Shown here in pieces: positions 44,280-54,073 of a stretch of 64,000 bases of DNA (the stretch's first letter is position 1; every line of letters begins with the position of its first letter). A model generated the notes under the pieces. It had not been told where the DNA came from, ran no database searches, and was given only the letters and a program-made list of their open reading frames with translations. This DNA is from Hyphomicrobiales bacterium (GTDB lineage: Bacteria; Pseudomonadota; Alphaproteobacteria; Rhizobiales; JAJFHB01). The stretch is taken from positions 1 to 64,000 of the forward strand of contig JAJFHE010000019.1 of assembly GCA_021775755.1 (NCBI GenBank). Direction: 5' to 3'. Both the position numbers and the translations under genes were made by a program.

Positions 44280-46559
44280 TCAGGCCGCTTTGCGCCCGCG
44301 CCCCATGAGCTTGCCGAAAAGGCCTCCGCCTGCCTGCACCATGACGGCCGCAACCTTGCCGACACCCAGCGTATCCAGCGTTTGCTGCACGGCCGCTCCG
44401 GCGCGCTCGCCATCGCGCGTTGCGTGGGCAACGATGAGCGCGAACGGGACTTTGGTTGCAAGACCAAGGCCGTGCGTATTCGTGATCGCGCCGGAATTGA
44501 CGAGCACCACGTCATAGGCATGGTCGAGCGCATCGAGAATATATCCGACACGCTGATGTTCGAGCAGTTCGCGCGCTGCGGCGCCGCCGCTGCCGCGGCG
44601 CAGAACGTGCACGCCGGACAGCTGATCCTTGGCGATCGCTTCGGCAAAAGACGCGTTGCCCGAAATCAGATCGGCGAGGCCGGGCCCGTTCTCGAGCCGG
44701 AACGCCTGGGAAAGGTCCTGAGATGTGAAGTCGGCGTCGAGCACCACGGTCTTGGTGCCGGCAAGCGCCAATGAGCGCGCAAGATTGGCAACGATTACCG
44801 CCCGGTCTTCCGCCGCATCGGGACTGCTGGTCCACATTGTCAGCTTACTGCCGCCGGAGCGTCGCTCGTCTTCAAGTTTCTGGCTGAGACGGCGCACCGC
44901 CACGGAGAGATCGGTGGTTGGATCGCGCACGCTTTCAGACGCCACATCGAAGACATCCTTGCCTTCAGCGGCGATCGGCGGAAACTCCTGAAGCACCGGT
45001 CCCAACTCGCGCGCAGGCACCGCAGGCTCAGGTTCCGGCGCGAGTTGACGCTCGGCATGCAACTGCGGCTCCGTCACGAGCGGTGCCATCGTCGCCGCTG
45101 CCCCTGTTTCCATTGCTCCTGTCGCCGCTACCGCTGTCGCCGGTTCCGCAATGCGCGGTTCGCGGCGTACCGGGATCGCCGCTGCCGACCGTGCGCTCCC
45201 GACGGAAGGACGGAAGACTTCCGCGACAAACCCGCTAAGAAGCGCCAAAGCAATCGCCGCGGCGACGCCGAGGAACAGCATCGGCGCGCGGCGCGGGAAG
45301 CTCGGCCGGCCGAGCACCTGGGCGCGCGAGATGATGCGCGCGCCGGCCGGCAGCGCAAAAACATCCTGACGTGCGCTCGCCTCGGAAAAACGCTGCATGA
45401 AGGTTTGCAGCAAACCGCGATTGGCAGCAGCCTCGCGCTCCAGCGCGCGCAACGTGATTTCGTCCTGATTTGCAGTCGATTCCGCAGTCTTCAGCTCCGC
45501 CAGACTGGCCCGAAGCGATGCTTCCCGGGTGCCCTGCACGCGGGCTTCTTGTTCCAGCGCGGCGACGATCTTAAGAGCTTCCGCCCTCACTTGCCGGTTC
45601 AGATTGTCGATTTCATTCTGCAGCCGCACCATGCGGGGATGGGACGACAGATAGGTGCTTGAAAGATCGGCCACCTGGCGCTGCAGCGTAACCTGTTGTT
45701 CGCGCAGGCGCTGGACAACCGTCGAATTGAGGACATCGCGCGAATTTTCCACGGTGCCGGTTTCTTCAAGCTGCCGGCGGATCGCGTCGGCACGCGCCTG
45801 GGCTTCCGAGCGTGCCGCCGCGGCAAGGACAATCTGGCCGTTGATGCCCGACAGTTCCTGACCGGACAGTGATTCCTGCTGCGTGCGGAATAACCCCTTG
45901 GCGGCGCGGAACTCTTCGACGGCGGCTTCCGACTCCGCCACTTTCTGACGCAGGCGGGCAATTTCCGCCGACAGCCACTGCAGCGCGGAGTTGGCGGTTT
46001 CATATTTTACTTCGCGCGTGGCGATGACATAAGTTTCGCCAACGGCGTTGGCAACGTCGGCGGCAATCTGCGGGTCAGTGGAGGTAAACTCCACGGTGAT
46101 CACCCGGGACGTCTCGATCTGATAGACCTTGATGTTCTTGAAGTAACTTTCAAGCACCCGCTGTTCGACGGTTTGATCGCGCGGGTCTTCGGCAATTCCC
46201 AGCATGATCAAGACCCGCTTCTTCAGCGAAACGCCTTCCATCAGCGGATCGAACTGCGGGTACTGGGCGAGATTCAACCGCTCAGACACCCGGCCGGCAA
46301 GGTCGTGCGACATCAGAACCTGGACCTGGCTTGCCACCTCCTGTTCGGAAATCTGCTCGCGCTGCTGATTCTGGTCGATGCGTGTATAGGGATTGTTGTC
46401 GGCTTCAACGATGATCTGGAGGCTGGGCGTGTATTTTGACTTGGCGGTCATGACAACCGCGGCCACGACGCCGACAACAAGCACAAAAACAGCGAACATC
46501 AGCCGCTTGCGCGACAGGATACCCTGCAACAACTCCCAAAGATTAAGCGACTGTTCCAT
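44280..46559 (-). CDS. Wzz/GumC-type polysaccharide co-polymerase with degenerate kinase domain
   Basis: 759 residues from the ATG at 46559. An N-terminal Wzz domain has a helix at about 20 to 37, a long periplasmic coiled coil spans about 195 to 385, and a second helix lies at about 427 to 448, so it sets chain length and links to the export pore. An Ala/Pro-rich linker leads to a CpsD/ExoP-like ATPase fold. There the P-loop reads SSPDAAEDRAV instead of a GxGKS/T loop, Walker A' VVLDADF is kept, and Walker B reads DVVLVNSG with Asn for Asp. No Tyr-rich tail is present. Kinase activity is unlikely. It is divergent from the export lipoprotein gene. Confidence 0.88.
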   Translation of the reverse strand: MEQSLNLWELLQGILSRKRLMFAVFVLVVGVVAAVVMTAKSKYTPSLQIIVEADNNPYTRIDQNQQREQISEQEVASQVQVLMSHDLAGRVSERLNLAQYPQFDPLMEGVSLKKRVLIMLGIAEDPRDQTVEQRVLESYFKNIKVYQIETSRVITVEFTSTDPQIAADVANAVGETYVIATREVKYETANSALQWLSAEIARLRQKVAESEAAVEEFRAAKGLFRTQQESLSGQELSGINGQIVLAAAARSEAQARADAIRRQLEETGTVENSRDVLNSTVVQRLREQQVTLQRQVADLSSTYLSSHPRMVRLQNEIDNLNRQVRAEALKIVAALEQEARVQGTREASLRASLAELKTAESTANQDEITLRALEREAAANRGLLQTFMQRFSEASARQDVFALPAGARIISRAQVLGRPSFPRRAPMLFLGVAAAIALALLSGFVAEVFRPSVGSARSAAAIPVRREPRIAEPATAVAATGAMETGAAATMAPLVTEPQLHAERQLAPEPEPAVPARELGPVLQEFPPIAAEGKDVFDVASESVRDPTTDLSVAVRRLSQKLEDERRSGGSKLTMWTSSPDAAEDRAVIVANLARSLALAGTKTVVLDADFTSQDLSQAFRLENGPGLADLISGNASFAEAIAKDQLSGVHVLRRGSGGAAARELLEHQRVGYILDALDHAYDVVLVNSGAITNTHGLGLATKVPFALIVAHATRDGERAGAAVQQTLDTLGVGKVAAVMVQAGGGLFGKLMGRGRKAA

Positions 46560-46804
46560 CGGTCGTGCTGTTCCGCACCAAGTCACACCCAGGGTTCCGA
46601 CGCCGCAATTCAACGCGCGTTGTTAACTTATCGCCGCGCACCGCAAAGGAATCGAAACTTACTCAACATTGAATTTGCGGCGCCATGAGTAACTAATCTC
46701 TTAACAGCGCCCCAATTTGGAACTGCCGGTTAATCCTTTCTTGACCAAACCGCTTTACCAATTCGCACCAGTAGATGCGTCAAGTTGTCGGGGATACCTG
46801 AGCG

Positions 46805-47473
46805 GTGAACACAATCAGAGTTATAGCCCTCGCGGTGCTGTGCACGTTCCTTGCAAGCTGCAGTTCCGGCTGGGAGGGCTGGCAGGAACTCTATGAACCA
46901 TCCTCCGGTAACGATTCAACGAACTGGAATACACAACTGCACCAGGTTAGCGCCGTCGACCCGGCCGGTGCGGATGCGCCGAACTTCGCGGCATCTAATC
47001 TCAATGCCTACTTGAGCGATTACCGGGTCGGCAGCGGCGACCGGTTGCGCGTTTCGGTGTTCGGCGAGACCGACCTGACCGGCGAATACAGTGTTGACGG
47101 TTCGGGACGCATTTCGATCCCCCTGCTCTCGCTTGTAGAGGTTGGCGGGCGCACGACGCCGGAAATTGAAAGCATCATAGAAGACAGACTGCGCAGCGGG
47201 TTCCTGCGCAATCCGAATGTCTCTGTTGAAGTGCTGACGTTCCGGCCGTTCTTTGTCCTCGGCGAGGTGCAGACCGCCGGTCAGTACCCTTACGTCAACG
47301 GCATGACCGTGCAAAACGCGATCGCCATCGCCGGCGGCTACTCCACGCGTGCGAGTACCGGCGAGGTCATCGTTACGCGCCAGACCGCCGGCGGTCCCGT
47401 TACCATGCGGCTGGCACCGACGGAAGCTCTCCTGCCCGGCGATACGATTTATGTGAGGGAGCGGTGGTTCTAA
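46805..47473 (+). CDS. Polysaccharide export lipoprotein, Wza/GumB-like
   Basis: 222 residues. GTG start, signal peptide with lipobox FLASC (Cys 19), then a Poly_export domain (YRVGSGDRLRVSVFGETDLTGEYSVD, in parts: YRVGSGDRLRVSVFGE and GRISIPLLSLVEVGGRT) and an SLBB domain (FFVLGEVQTAGQYPYVNGMTV, in parts: VLGEVQTAGQYPY). It forms the outer-membrane pore. Its end overlaps the glycosyltransferase gene by 10 bp. Confidence 0.92.
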   Translation: MNTIRVIALAVLCTFLASCSSGWEGWQELYEPSSGNDSTNWNTQLHQVSAVDPAGADAPNFAASNLNAYLSDYRVGSGDRLRVSVFGETDLTGEYSVDGSGRISIPLLSLVEVGGRTTPEIESIIEDRLRSGFLRNPNVSVEVLTFRPFFVLGEVQTAGQYPYVNGMTVQNAIAIAGGYSTRASTGEVIVTRQTAGGPVTMRLAPTEALLPGDTIYVRERWF

Positions 47474-48669
47474 CCGAAACGCGTTCAAGGCCGTCTGCGC
47501 CTGCTCAAACCACGCCGTCCGCCCGCACGTCCCGGCCCTTGCGCATCGTGCACTGCCTGCGCGCGCCCGTCGGCGGGTTGTTTCGCCATGTGCGCGACCT
47601 CGCCAGGGGCCAGGCGCTCGGCGGCAATGCCGTTGGCGTCATCTGCGATGCGAATGCGCAGGATGCCCTGACTGCAAAAAACCTGGCGGAACTGCAGCGT
47701 TTCTGCGCGCTTGGCATTCACCTTGTGCCGATGCACCGCCAGATCGCGCCGAGCGACTTCTGGGCAATCAGGAAAACCCGCGATCTGTGCGCGGCAATCG
47801 GGCCGGACATCCTGCACGGACACGGCGCCAAGGGCGGCGCCTTTGCCCGGCTTGCGGCTTTGCGCACGAATGTGCTGGCGTTTTACACACCCCACGGCGG
47901 CAGCCTGCACTATTCGCCGCGCTCCCCTGCCGGGTTTGTGTTTCTTCGCCTTGAACGGCTTTTGGCGCAAGCAACGTCCGGGCTGATCTTTGAAAGCGTC
48001 TACGGCCGCGATACATTCATGCAAAAGATCGCGCAGCCGGAATGCCCGGTGCAGGTCATTCACAACGGATTGCACGCTGATGAGTTCAAACGCGTAACGC
48101 CCGGTCGCGAAGCGGCCGACTTTTTGTTCATCGGCGAACTGCGCGACCTCAAAGGCCTCGATCTTTTGCTCGAAGCCCTTGCCCGTATCCGCACCCGCCA
48201 CGATGCGCGCGCCACCATTGTCGGCGATGGCCCCGATGCCGCCCGGTTCCATCAGATGGCCCGCGACCTCGGTCTTGACGGCGCGGTTGAGTTCACCGGC
48301 GCCATGCCCGCGCGCGACGGCTTCAAGCGCGGTCAGGTTCTGGTTGTGCCCTCTCGCGCCGAGTCCTTCCCCTACATCGTCCTGGAAGCTCTCGCCGCAC
48401 GCGTGCCCGTTATCGCGACCCGCGTCGGCGGCATTCCCGAGATGTTCGGCGAATGGGAGCGCGCCCTCGTAACTCCGGACAACTGCGATGAGCTCGAAGA
48501 GGCCATGCAAGCGGCGCTGACATCTCCGCAGCAACTGCATCAACAGGCAGAAGCACTCGCCGGGCAAACCCGTGCGGCATTCTCCGCGGAGCGAATGACA
48601 ACGAGCGTTGAAGCGTTTTACAGAAGCGAACTTGCCGACGCCGCACAAAGGGGACTTCCGGCGCGGTAA
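47464..48669 (+). CDS. Glycosyltransferase family 4 protein
   Basis: 401 residues, GT-B fold retaining transferase. The acceptor domain has the N-terminal RIVHCLRAPVGGLFRHVRDLA; the donor domain shows ADFLFIGELRDLKGLDLLLEAL and VPSRAESFPYIVLEALAARVP with the conserved Glu pair, and VGGIPEMFG. It adds a sugar during repeat-unit assembly. GTG start overlaps the export gene, indicating coupling. Donor unknown. Confidence 0.9.
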   Translation: MVLTETRSRPSAPAQTTPSARTSRPLRIVHCLRAPVGGLFRHVRDLARGQALGGNAVGVICDANAQDALTAKNLAELQRFCALGIHLVPMHRQIAPSDFWAIRKTRDLCAAIGPDILHGHGAKGGAFARLAALRTNVLAFYTPHGGSLHYSPRSPAGFVFLRLERLLAQATSGLIFESVYGRDTFMQKIAQPECPVQVIHNGLHADEFKRVTPGREAADFLFIGELRDLKGLDLLLEALARIRTRHDARATIVGDGPDAARFHQMARDLGLDGAVEFTGAMPARDGFKRGQVLVVPSRAESFPYIVLEALAARVPVIATRVGGIPEMFGEWERALVTPDNCDELEEAMQAALTSPQQLHQQAEALAGQTRAAFSAERMTTSVEAFYRSELADAAQRGLPAR

Positions 48670-48798
48670 CCCTTGCTTAACCGTGTGCGCAACACAGTTG
48701 GCACCGATCCACTTGTGGGCACGAATCTTGCGGCGAACCGGCACAATCATCATTGGCGCCAAAATGAACCGCCGCAGGCAAGCATCACCGAGGACCGC

Positions 48799-50325
48799 AT
48801 GCGCAAAGAAAAAGAACTTCAGGGAAAACTGGTCCGGGCAGACATGCTCGAGACGCTCGATACGGCCATCGCCGTAAAAACGCCGGCAGAATCCGCAGAT
48901 GACGCGCCTTCCAGCAGCTGGATTTCTCCGGGCATCGTGCTCTCAAGCGTGCGGTTTCTGGAAGCCCTGATTATCGCCATCGTTGGGCTCGACATCTGGG
49001 CGCTCTACATCGCCGATGGCACCATGGCCGGCGCGGCCGCCTATTCCGGTCCCATTCTGATCCTCTCCGGTGCGGTGCCGATCGTATTCCAGGCGTTCGG
49101 TCTTTATACGGTACACGCGCTTTTGCGCGTGGCCGAACAGTCGGCTCGCGTGTTCTTCGCGTGGACAACGGTTTTCGCCATTTTCACCGCCCTGATTTTC
49201 TTCACCAAGATCGGCGACATCTATTCGCGCGTCTGGCTTGCAAGCTGGTACGGCGTGGGACTTCTGGCGCTTCTCAGCTTCCGCACGATCATCGGCGGTC
49301 TGGTCCGCAAGTGGAACAAAGACGGGCGCCTTGACCGCCGCGCCGTAATTGTCGGCGGCGGTGACCGCGCCGCCACACTGATCGGGTCGCTCGACGACAC
49401 CGGCGGCTCCGACATCACCATCACCGGCATTTTCGATGACCGCGGCGACGACCGCTCGCCCGCCAATGTCCGCGGCTATCCAAAACTTGGAAAAATTTCG
49501 CAGTTGGTCGACTTTGCGCGCCAGACCCGCGTCGACCTTCTTATCGTGTCGCTGCCGATGACGGCGGAAAACCGCCTCCTTGAGGTCTTGAAGCAGCTCT
49601 GGGTCCTGCCGGTCGATATCCGCCTTTCAGCGCACACCGACAAACTCAGATTCCGCCCGCGCGCCTATTCCTATATCGGCAACGTGCCGTTTCTGGATGT
49701 GTTCGACAAACCGCTGAGCGGCTGGGACTCGATCATCAAACTCATTGAGGACCGCCTGATCTCGGCGCTGGGGCTCATTGCCGCGGCACCAGTGATGGCG
49801 CTGGTCGCGCTGGCCATCAAGCTCGACAGCAAGGGCCCTGTGTTCTTCAAACAGAAACGCTACGGCTTCAACAACGAGCTTATCGAAGTCTACAAGTTCC
49901 GCTCCATGTACACCGACCAGTCGGACCAGAAAGCGGTGAAGCTCGTGACCAAGGACGACCCGCGCGTCACCAAGGTCGGCCGTTTCATCCGCAAGACGAG
50001 CCTCGATGAACTGCCGCAGCTTTTCAACGTTCTGAAAGGCGAGCTGTCGCTCGTCGGGCCCCGGCCGCACGCCACCCAGGCCAAGGCCGCCAATCAGCTC
50101 TATACGGAAGTGGTCGATGGCTATTTCGCCCGCCACCGCGTCAAACCCGGCATCACCGGCTGGGCGCAGATCAACGGCTGGCGGGGCGAGACCGACACGT
50201 CCGAGAAGATCCAGAAGCGCGTTGAGCACGACCTTTACTACATCGAGAACTGGTCTCTGCTCTTCGACCTCTACATCGTGTTCACAACGCCTTATGCGCT
50301 GCTCAATACGGAGAACGCCTATTGA
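48799..50325 (+). CDS. Undecaprenyl-phosphate sugar phosphotransferase, WcaJ/ExoY-like
   Basis: 508 residues. It starts repeat-unit synthesis by moving a sugar-1-phosphate to undecaprenyl phosphate. About four N-terminal membrane helices and a CoA_binding_3 domain ([19 protein letters not shown]) precede the bacterial sugar transferase domain ([51 protein letters not shown] in parts: [10 protein letters not shown] and LVGPRPH). I prefer the ATG at 48799 with GAGGA upstream; a TTG at 48673 would add 42 residues. Next gene overlaps by four bases. Confidence 0.9.
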   Translation: MRKEKELQGKLVRADMLETLDTAIAVKTPAESADDAPSSSWISPGIVLSSVRFLEALIIAIVGLDIWALYIADGTMAGAAAYSGPILILSGAVPIVFQAFGLYTVHALLRVAEQSARVFFAWTTVFAIFTALIFFTKIGDIYSRVWLASWYGVGLLALLSFRTIIGGLVRKWNKDGRLDRRAVIVGGGDRAATLIGSLDDTGGSDITITGIFDDRGDDRSPANVRGYPKLGKISQLVDFARQTRVDLLIVSLPMTAENRLLEVLKQLWVLPVDIRLSAHTDKLRFRPRAYSYIGNVPFLDVFDKPLSGWDSIIKLIEDRLISALGLIAAAPVMALVALAIKLDSKGPVFFKQKRYGFNNELIEVYKFRSMYTDQSDQKAVKLVTKDDPRVTKVGRFIRKTSLDELPQLFNVLKGELSLVGPRPHATQAKAANQLYTEVVDGYFARHRVKPGITGWAQINGWRGETDTSEKIQKRVEHDLYYIENWSLLFDLYIVFTTPYALLNTENAY

Positions 50326-51593
50326 GCCCGAACTTTCATAACACCAGCGACCCTTACGGCATCATCTCGGCGATGCCGGTCCTGGCCGTGTGGCTGATGA
50401 TGGCGGCAAGCGGTTATGTGCTGTTCGAGCCGGCGCCGTTCGATGTTTTGTTTCTGGCGCTGTTTCCCCTTTTCATGGTGTTCGGCCTGCGGGTGCCGAA
50501 ACGCGCCCTGTTGCTGCTGATCCTGGCCTTCGGGTTCATCGCTTTTTCGGTTGTCGGCTCGAACCGCGGCCCGCGGTACGATGAATCGCTGCGCCACGTA
50601 TTCGTCACCGGGTTGTTGTGCGCGGTATCGGTGTTCATCACCTGCTTCGTCACACAATTCCGCGAGCGCGGCCTGCGCGCCATCATGAACGGCTGGGTCG
50701 TCGCAGGCGTCATTACATCGCTGCTCGGCATTGCCGGCTACTTTGGCGTGCTCGGGGGAATGTCGGAGGATTTCGTCCTGTATGGCCGCGCCAAGGGCGC
50801 GTTCAAGGATCCGAATGTGTTTGCGCCGTTTCTCGTCGTGCCTGCAATCTACTGCATTTATCAGATGATCACCCGCTCGCACATGAGTGCACTTTTCTAC
50901 GGTGGCGTTCTTGGCGTCCTGCTGCTCGGGCTGCTGCTCAGCTTTTCGCGCGGCGGATGGTTGAATCTGTTCCTGTCCGCACTGATCGCGGTCGTCCTAT
51001 GGGTCGCGTCCAACAAAGACCCGGTTTTCCGGGCGCGCCTGGTTTTCATCATGATCGTCGGCGTTGTGGCCTCGGCGCTGGCGCTCGTCTGGCTGTTGAG
51101 TTTTGAAAGCGTCGGCGACCTCTTCGCCAACCGCGCGCAGCTCACACAGAATTACGACAGCGCCGCCAACGGCCGGTTTGCCGGCCAGCTTGTCACCATT
51201 GAGAAAATCCTCGCCAACCCACTGGGGCTCGGCGCACGCGGCTTCCTGCCCGACTGGTTCGAGCAGCCGCACAACGTCTATCTGTTTTTGTTCATGGTCG
51301 GCGGCTGGCCGGGCGGGCTGTTCTACATCGCCATGCTGGTGCTGACGCTCGCCTACGGCTTCAAGGCGCTGTCACGGCCCTCGCCCTCGCACGGCATCTC
51401 GATCATCTTCATCTCGTGCTTCATCGGGCTCGTGATGGAAGGCGTTGTCGTCGACACCGATCACTGGCGCCATTTCTTCGTGGTCATGGGTGCTGTGTGG
51501 GGCATCGGGGCGATGGCGGAGCGGCCAGAACCGAACCTGGAACACGCACAAGCCGTGCCCCGACAGGCGCTGCTGCGCGGCACAGTGGATTGA
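50322..51593 (+). CDS. O-antigen ligase/polymerase (Wzy-like) membrane protein
   Basis: 423 residues with about ten to twelve membrane helices and a Wzy_C-type segment (NRAQLTQNYDSAANGRFAGQL, GLGARGFLPDWFEQPHNVYLFLF, in parts: GARGFLPDWFEQPHNVYL). It probably polymerises repeat units. TTG start overlaps the preceding stop (TTGA). Last gene of the plus-strand set. Confidence 0.85.
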   Translation: MSPNFHNTSDPYGIISAMPVLAVWLMMAASGYVLFEPAPFDVLFLALFPLFMVFGLRVPKRALLLLILAFGFIAFSVVGSNRGPRYDESLRHVFVTGLLCAVSVFITCFVTQFRERGLRAIMNGWVVAGVITSLLGIAGYFGVLGGMSEDFVLYGRAKGAFKDPNVFAPFLVVPAIYCIYQMITRSHMSALFYGGVLGVLLLGLLLSFSRGGWLNLFLSALIAVVLWVASNKDPVFRARLVFIMIVGVVASALALVWLLSFESVGDLFANRAQLTQNYDSAANGRFAGQLVTIEKILANPLGLGARGFLPDWFEQPHNVYLFLFMVGGWPGGLFYIAMLVLTLAYGFKALSRPSPSHGISIIFISCFIGLVMEGVVVDTDHWRHFFVVMGAVWGIGAMAERPEPNLEHAQAVPRQALLRGTVD

Positions 51594-51640
51594 CACGCGC
51601 TCAAACGGACGCGGTATCTATTTGATTTTCCTGGTAAAAT

Positions 51641-51717
<77 letters not shown>

Positions 51718-52242
51718 ACCTGCTTGAAAAGCAAGGGAATTCCTACTCTTTTCGGGGATACGGCGCAAGGTGCAAACCGGCAAAAACCGTAAAAAAAAGG
51801 GAACATTCGGGAAACGGAGTCCCCACAGTCCCCACGTTTTTCCCCGCGCTGGAATCACCCTTTGTTCTACTCGACCTCATTCTGCGACGGATAGGCAAAT
51901 CGGCCGAACGCAAGCGTCGGCGGCCGCGCGTCCGGACGCGACCACAGCGGAAGGGCTGGCTCCGCATTGCGCACGCCTCAGTCCGGACACGCGACCACGT
52001 CTAATGTTCTGAATGAAGGTACTTCAGGGAGAGCATCGACGCAGAACGCGTCAATGCAAGCGTGCAGCTTGCACGCGTACCCGGTGTTGCTTCGTATAGT
52101 CCGCGAGGCGCGGCGCCACTTCAATTGGAGGCCGCATGAGCGTCGGCGATGTCAGGAAGGTTCAAGGCGTGGCATGTCCGTTGTGGCCGCCCCGGGGCAT
52201 GGATTTCAACGATCTGGTGTGGTCGGACGCGGCGTGATGAGG
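51718..52242. other. Sparse region after tRNA-Pro
   Basis: 525 bp with no long supportable gene. One 33-codon frame with a Shine-Dalgarno (52136..52237) is annotated separately. The rest shows no clear RNA, repeat or integrase remnant. Confidence 0.5.
52136..52237 (+). CDS. Possible 33-residue small protein
   Basis: ATG preceded by TTGGAGG seven bases earlier, giving MSVGDVRKVQGVA and ending DLVWSDAA. No recognisable family and no membrane segment. It converges with the pentapeptide gene, ending five bases before its stop. Could be a fragment or chance. Confidence 0.25.
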   Translation: MSVGDVRKVQGVACPLWPPRGMDFNDLVWSDAA

Positions 52243-53241
52243 TCAGAGCTCGCACCCGCGCGGCGGCAGTACGATGCCGACGCAACCTTCGATGCCTCCC
52301 CAGCATCGACCGTTGTTCACGCTGAGGGTGGGGTAAGGTTCGCCGTAGTCTACGGCGTCCGCACCAATCACCTCGAACACGCCGTAATCTATGCTCTCCG
52401 TAAGCTTCGCAAACGTAGCATCGTGTTCGGCACGGAGATCCGCGGGGCACTTGAGGATGGCGAGATCTGGAGGGGCGCTCGCTGGCACTTGGTCTGCCCA
52501 TGCCCAGACAGATTCGCTTCTCATCGTTGCGAGCGGCAGCTCCGCTGGTATGAGTGTGCAGTCTTCACGATAAACCGATCGGAACACCGCCATAGAAATG
52601 TTAGCGAAAGAGATATCGGCGCCTTCCCAACGCGCGCCCTGAAAATATGCACCGGAAAGGTTCGCTCCAAGAAAGTCGACACCGCGAAGATCGGCTCCGT
52701 TCAAAGATGCCTCCTTCAACTGAGCAACGCGCAGAACAGAGCCGGTCAAAACGGTTCTCTCAAGCTGCGCCCAACGCAGGTCGGCATTAAACAGATCGAC
52801 ACGTTCGAGCCTCGCATTCGGGAAACGCACTCGCGGCGCACGCAAGTATCGAAGATATGTCAGGACTTCCGCTCTCGCGCCGTTGGGTGGTGCGAGATCG
52901 ACGAAGCTCATGGAATGGTTTCGGGCCGCGAGAAAATCGACCGCCCAGACTTTGCCGGAGTTACCGTTCGCAGGCTGCGTCAGCAACTGCCAGGCGAGCC
53001 CAACGCGTCCCTCTTCTCGGGCGATCCTCTCCTCTTGAAGGTGCCCGCGTTCTATCCATCGGGCGTACATGTCTACGCCGAAGGCGATGAGCGCAATGGG
53101 GATGCCGATTGCGGCCATGATGCGGATGACGTGAAACTCATCGAGCCAGTCGGCCAAACGCTGCAGCGCTCCCAAACGCGCCACTACTGCTGGCGTTGCT
53201 TCGGCGGTTCCCGCGCCTTCAGCCTTGTCCTGGTCCGCCAT
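52243..53241 (-). CDS. Membrane-anchored pentapeptide-repeat protein
   Basis: 332 residues from the ATG at 53241. One membrane helix (about residues 40 to 60, AAIGIPIALIAFGVDMY) follows a cytoplasmic N-terminus. Residues about 125 to 210 form pentapeptide repeats (ARLERVDLFNADLRWAQLER, LNGADLRGVDFLGANLSGAY), which fold into a right-handed beta-helix. The last 120 residues are not recognised and contain four Cys. The architecture is that of many accessory proteins of unknown role. No partner gene is visible; neighbours are small orphan ORFs. Confidence 0.8.
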   Translation of the reverse strand: MADQDKAEGAGTAEATPAVVARLGALQRLADWLDEFHVIRIMAAIGIPIALIAFGVDMYARWIERGHLQEERIAREEGRVGLAWQLLTQPANGNSGKVWAVDFLAARNHSMSFVDLAPPNGARAEVLTYLRYLRAPRVRFPNARLERVDLFNADLRWAQLERTVLTGSVLRVAQLKEASLNGADLRGVDFLGANLSGAYFQGARWEGADISFANISMAVFRSVYREDCTLIPAELPLATMRSESVWAWADQVPASAPPDLAILKCPADLRAEHDATFAKLTESIDYGVFEVIGADAVDYGEPYPTLSVNNGRCWGGIEGCVGIVLPPRGCEL

Positions 53242-53314
53242 CGTTGCCCCCTGATGGTTCCGTTGTCGCTCCGCGATGATGCACAGGCCAAGTGTAAGCG
53301 TCAATTGGAAGGCC

Positions 53315-53476
53315 ATGAGCGAGGACGACGTCAAAGACGCGATGGCGGGGTTTCCGCGCCCGCCTTACGAAGAGGCCCGGCTACTCGGCTATAACGAGTA
53401 CCACCCGCTCGTAACTATCGGGTCGCCGGCGGATGTCCTTGATCGTGCGTTCCGCGGCACCTTGATGCCGTTCTGA
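53315..53476 (+). CDS. Possible 53-residue protein
   Basis: Begins MSEDDVKDAMAGFPRPPYEE and contains GYNEYHPLVTIGS. Composition is protein-like, with a conserved-looking PRPPYEEARLLGYNEYHP core. No clear ribosome-binding site. Divergent from the pentapeptide gene. May be a real small protein or a remnant of a larger gene. Confidence 0.35.
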   Translation: MSEDDVKDAMAGFPRPPYEEARLLGYNEYHPLVTIGSPADVLDRAFRGTLMPF

Positions 53477-53554
53477 CTTCTGTCTCATCGCTCACACCTG
53501 ATTGGTGACGATGAGCCAAAAACACTCCCTTATGAAAAGCCCTCAATTTGTCCC

Positions 53555-53830
53555 ATGGGCGCTGACGCCGGACAGGTTCTAGCCGGCGTCCCGCCCGAAG
53601 AGTTTGTCGACGCATGGTTGGCATTACCAAAGGAGAGTTGGCAACAGATCGATCAAGCACTGGAAGAGAGATACAGCGCCGGCCGTCTAGGCACAGAACT
53701 TACATCTGAAGCGATTTGGGCAAAACAGGTGCTGGCGTTCCTTGAGCAAAGGCGTGATGATGCCGAAGGATTTGAGCGCTTGCGAATTGATAGAGCTATC
53801 CCGACTGTGCTCAGAAGAATGAGTGAATAG
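53555..53830 (+). CDS. Hypothetical 91-residue protein
   Basis: Acidic helical protein (PEEFVDAWLALPKESWQQID, LTSEAIWAKQVLAFLEQRRD). No membrane segment. I do not recognise the family. The regular helical pattern and lack of a competing frame support coding, but no strong ribosome-binding site is evident. Confidence 0.45.
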   Translation: MGADAGQVLAGVPPEEFVDAWLALPKESWQQIDQALEERYSAGRLGTELTSEAIWAKQVLAFLEQRRDDAEGFERLRIDRAIPTVLRRMSE

Positions 53831-54073
53831 ACTTCCAAGTTCAGCGAACGGGTTGGCTGGGGCGACGGCGGCGGTCGCCTGCGGGGCGATTTTCAAAAAG
53901 CGGCGAAGTCGCAGCCAGCCTCCAACGCTGGCCTCACTCACGTTGGTCTCTGAGTGGCACTGGGTTCCACATCCGCAGTCCGCCTCCTTAACCACCAGTT
54001 GAAATACCGGCATGACTTTACTTTCCCCACGGAGTAAATGTGGGGATTAACTTGCTCTTGGTTCAAATTTGTC

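Noticed and set aside
47485-48762. Minus-strand open frame of 425 codons
   Set aside because: Antisense to the glycosyltransferase, whose motifs are unmistakable.
51967-53394. Plus-strand open frame of 475 codons opposite the pentapeptide gene
   Set aside because: It is a high-GC antisense shadow; the minus strand shows real pentapeptide repeats and a membrane helix, and the plus frame has no family-like sequence.
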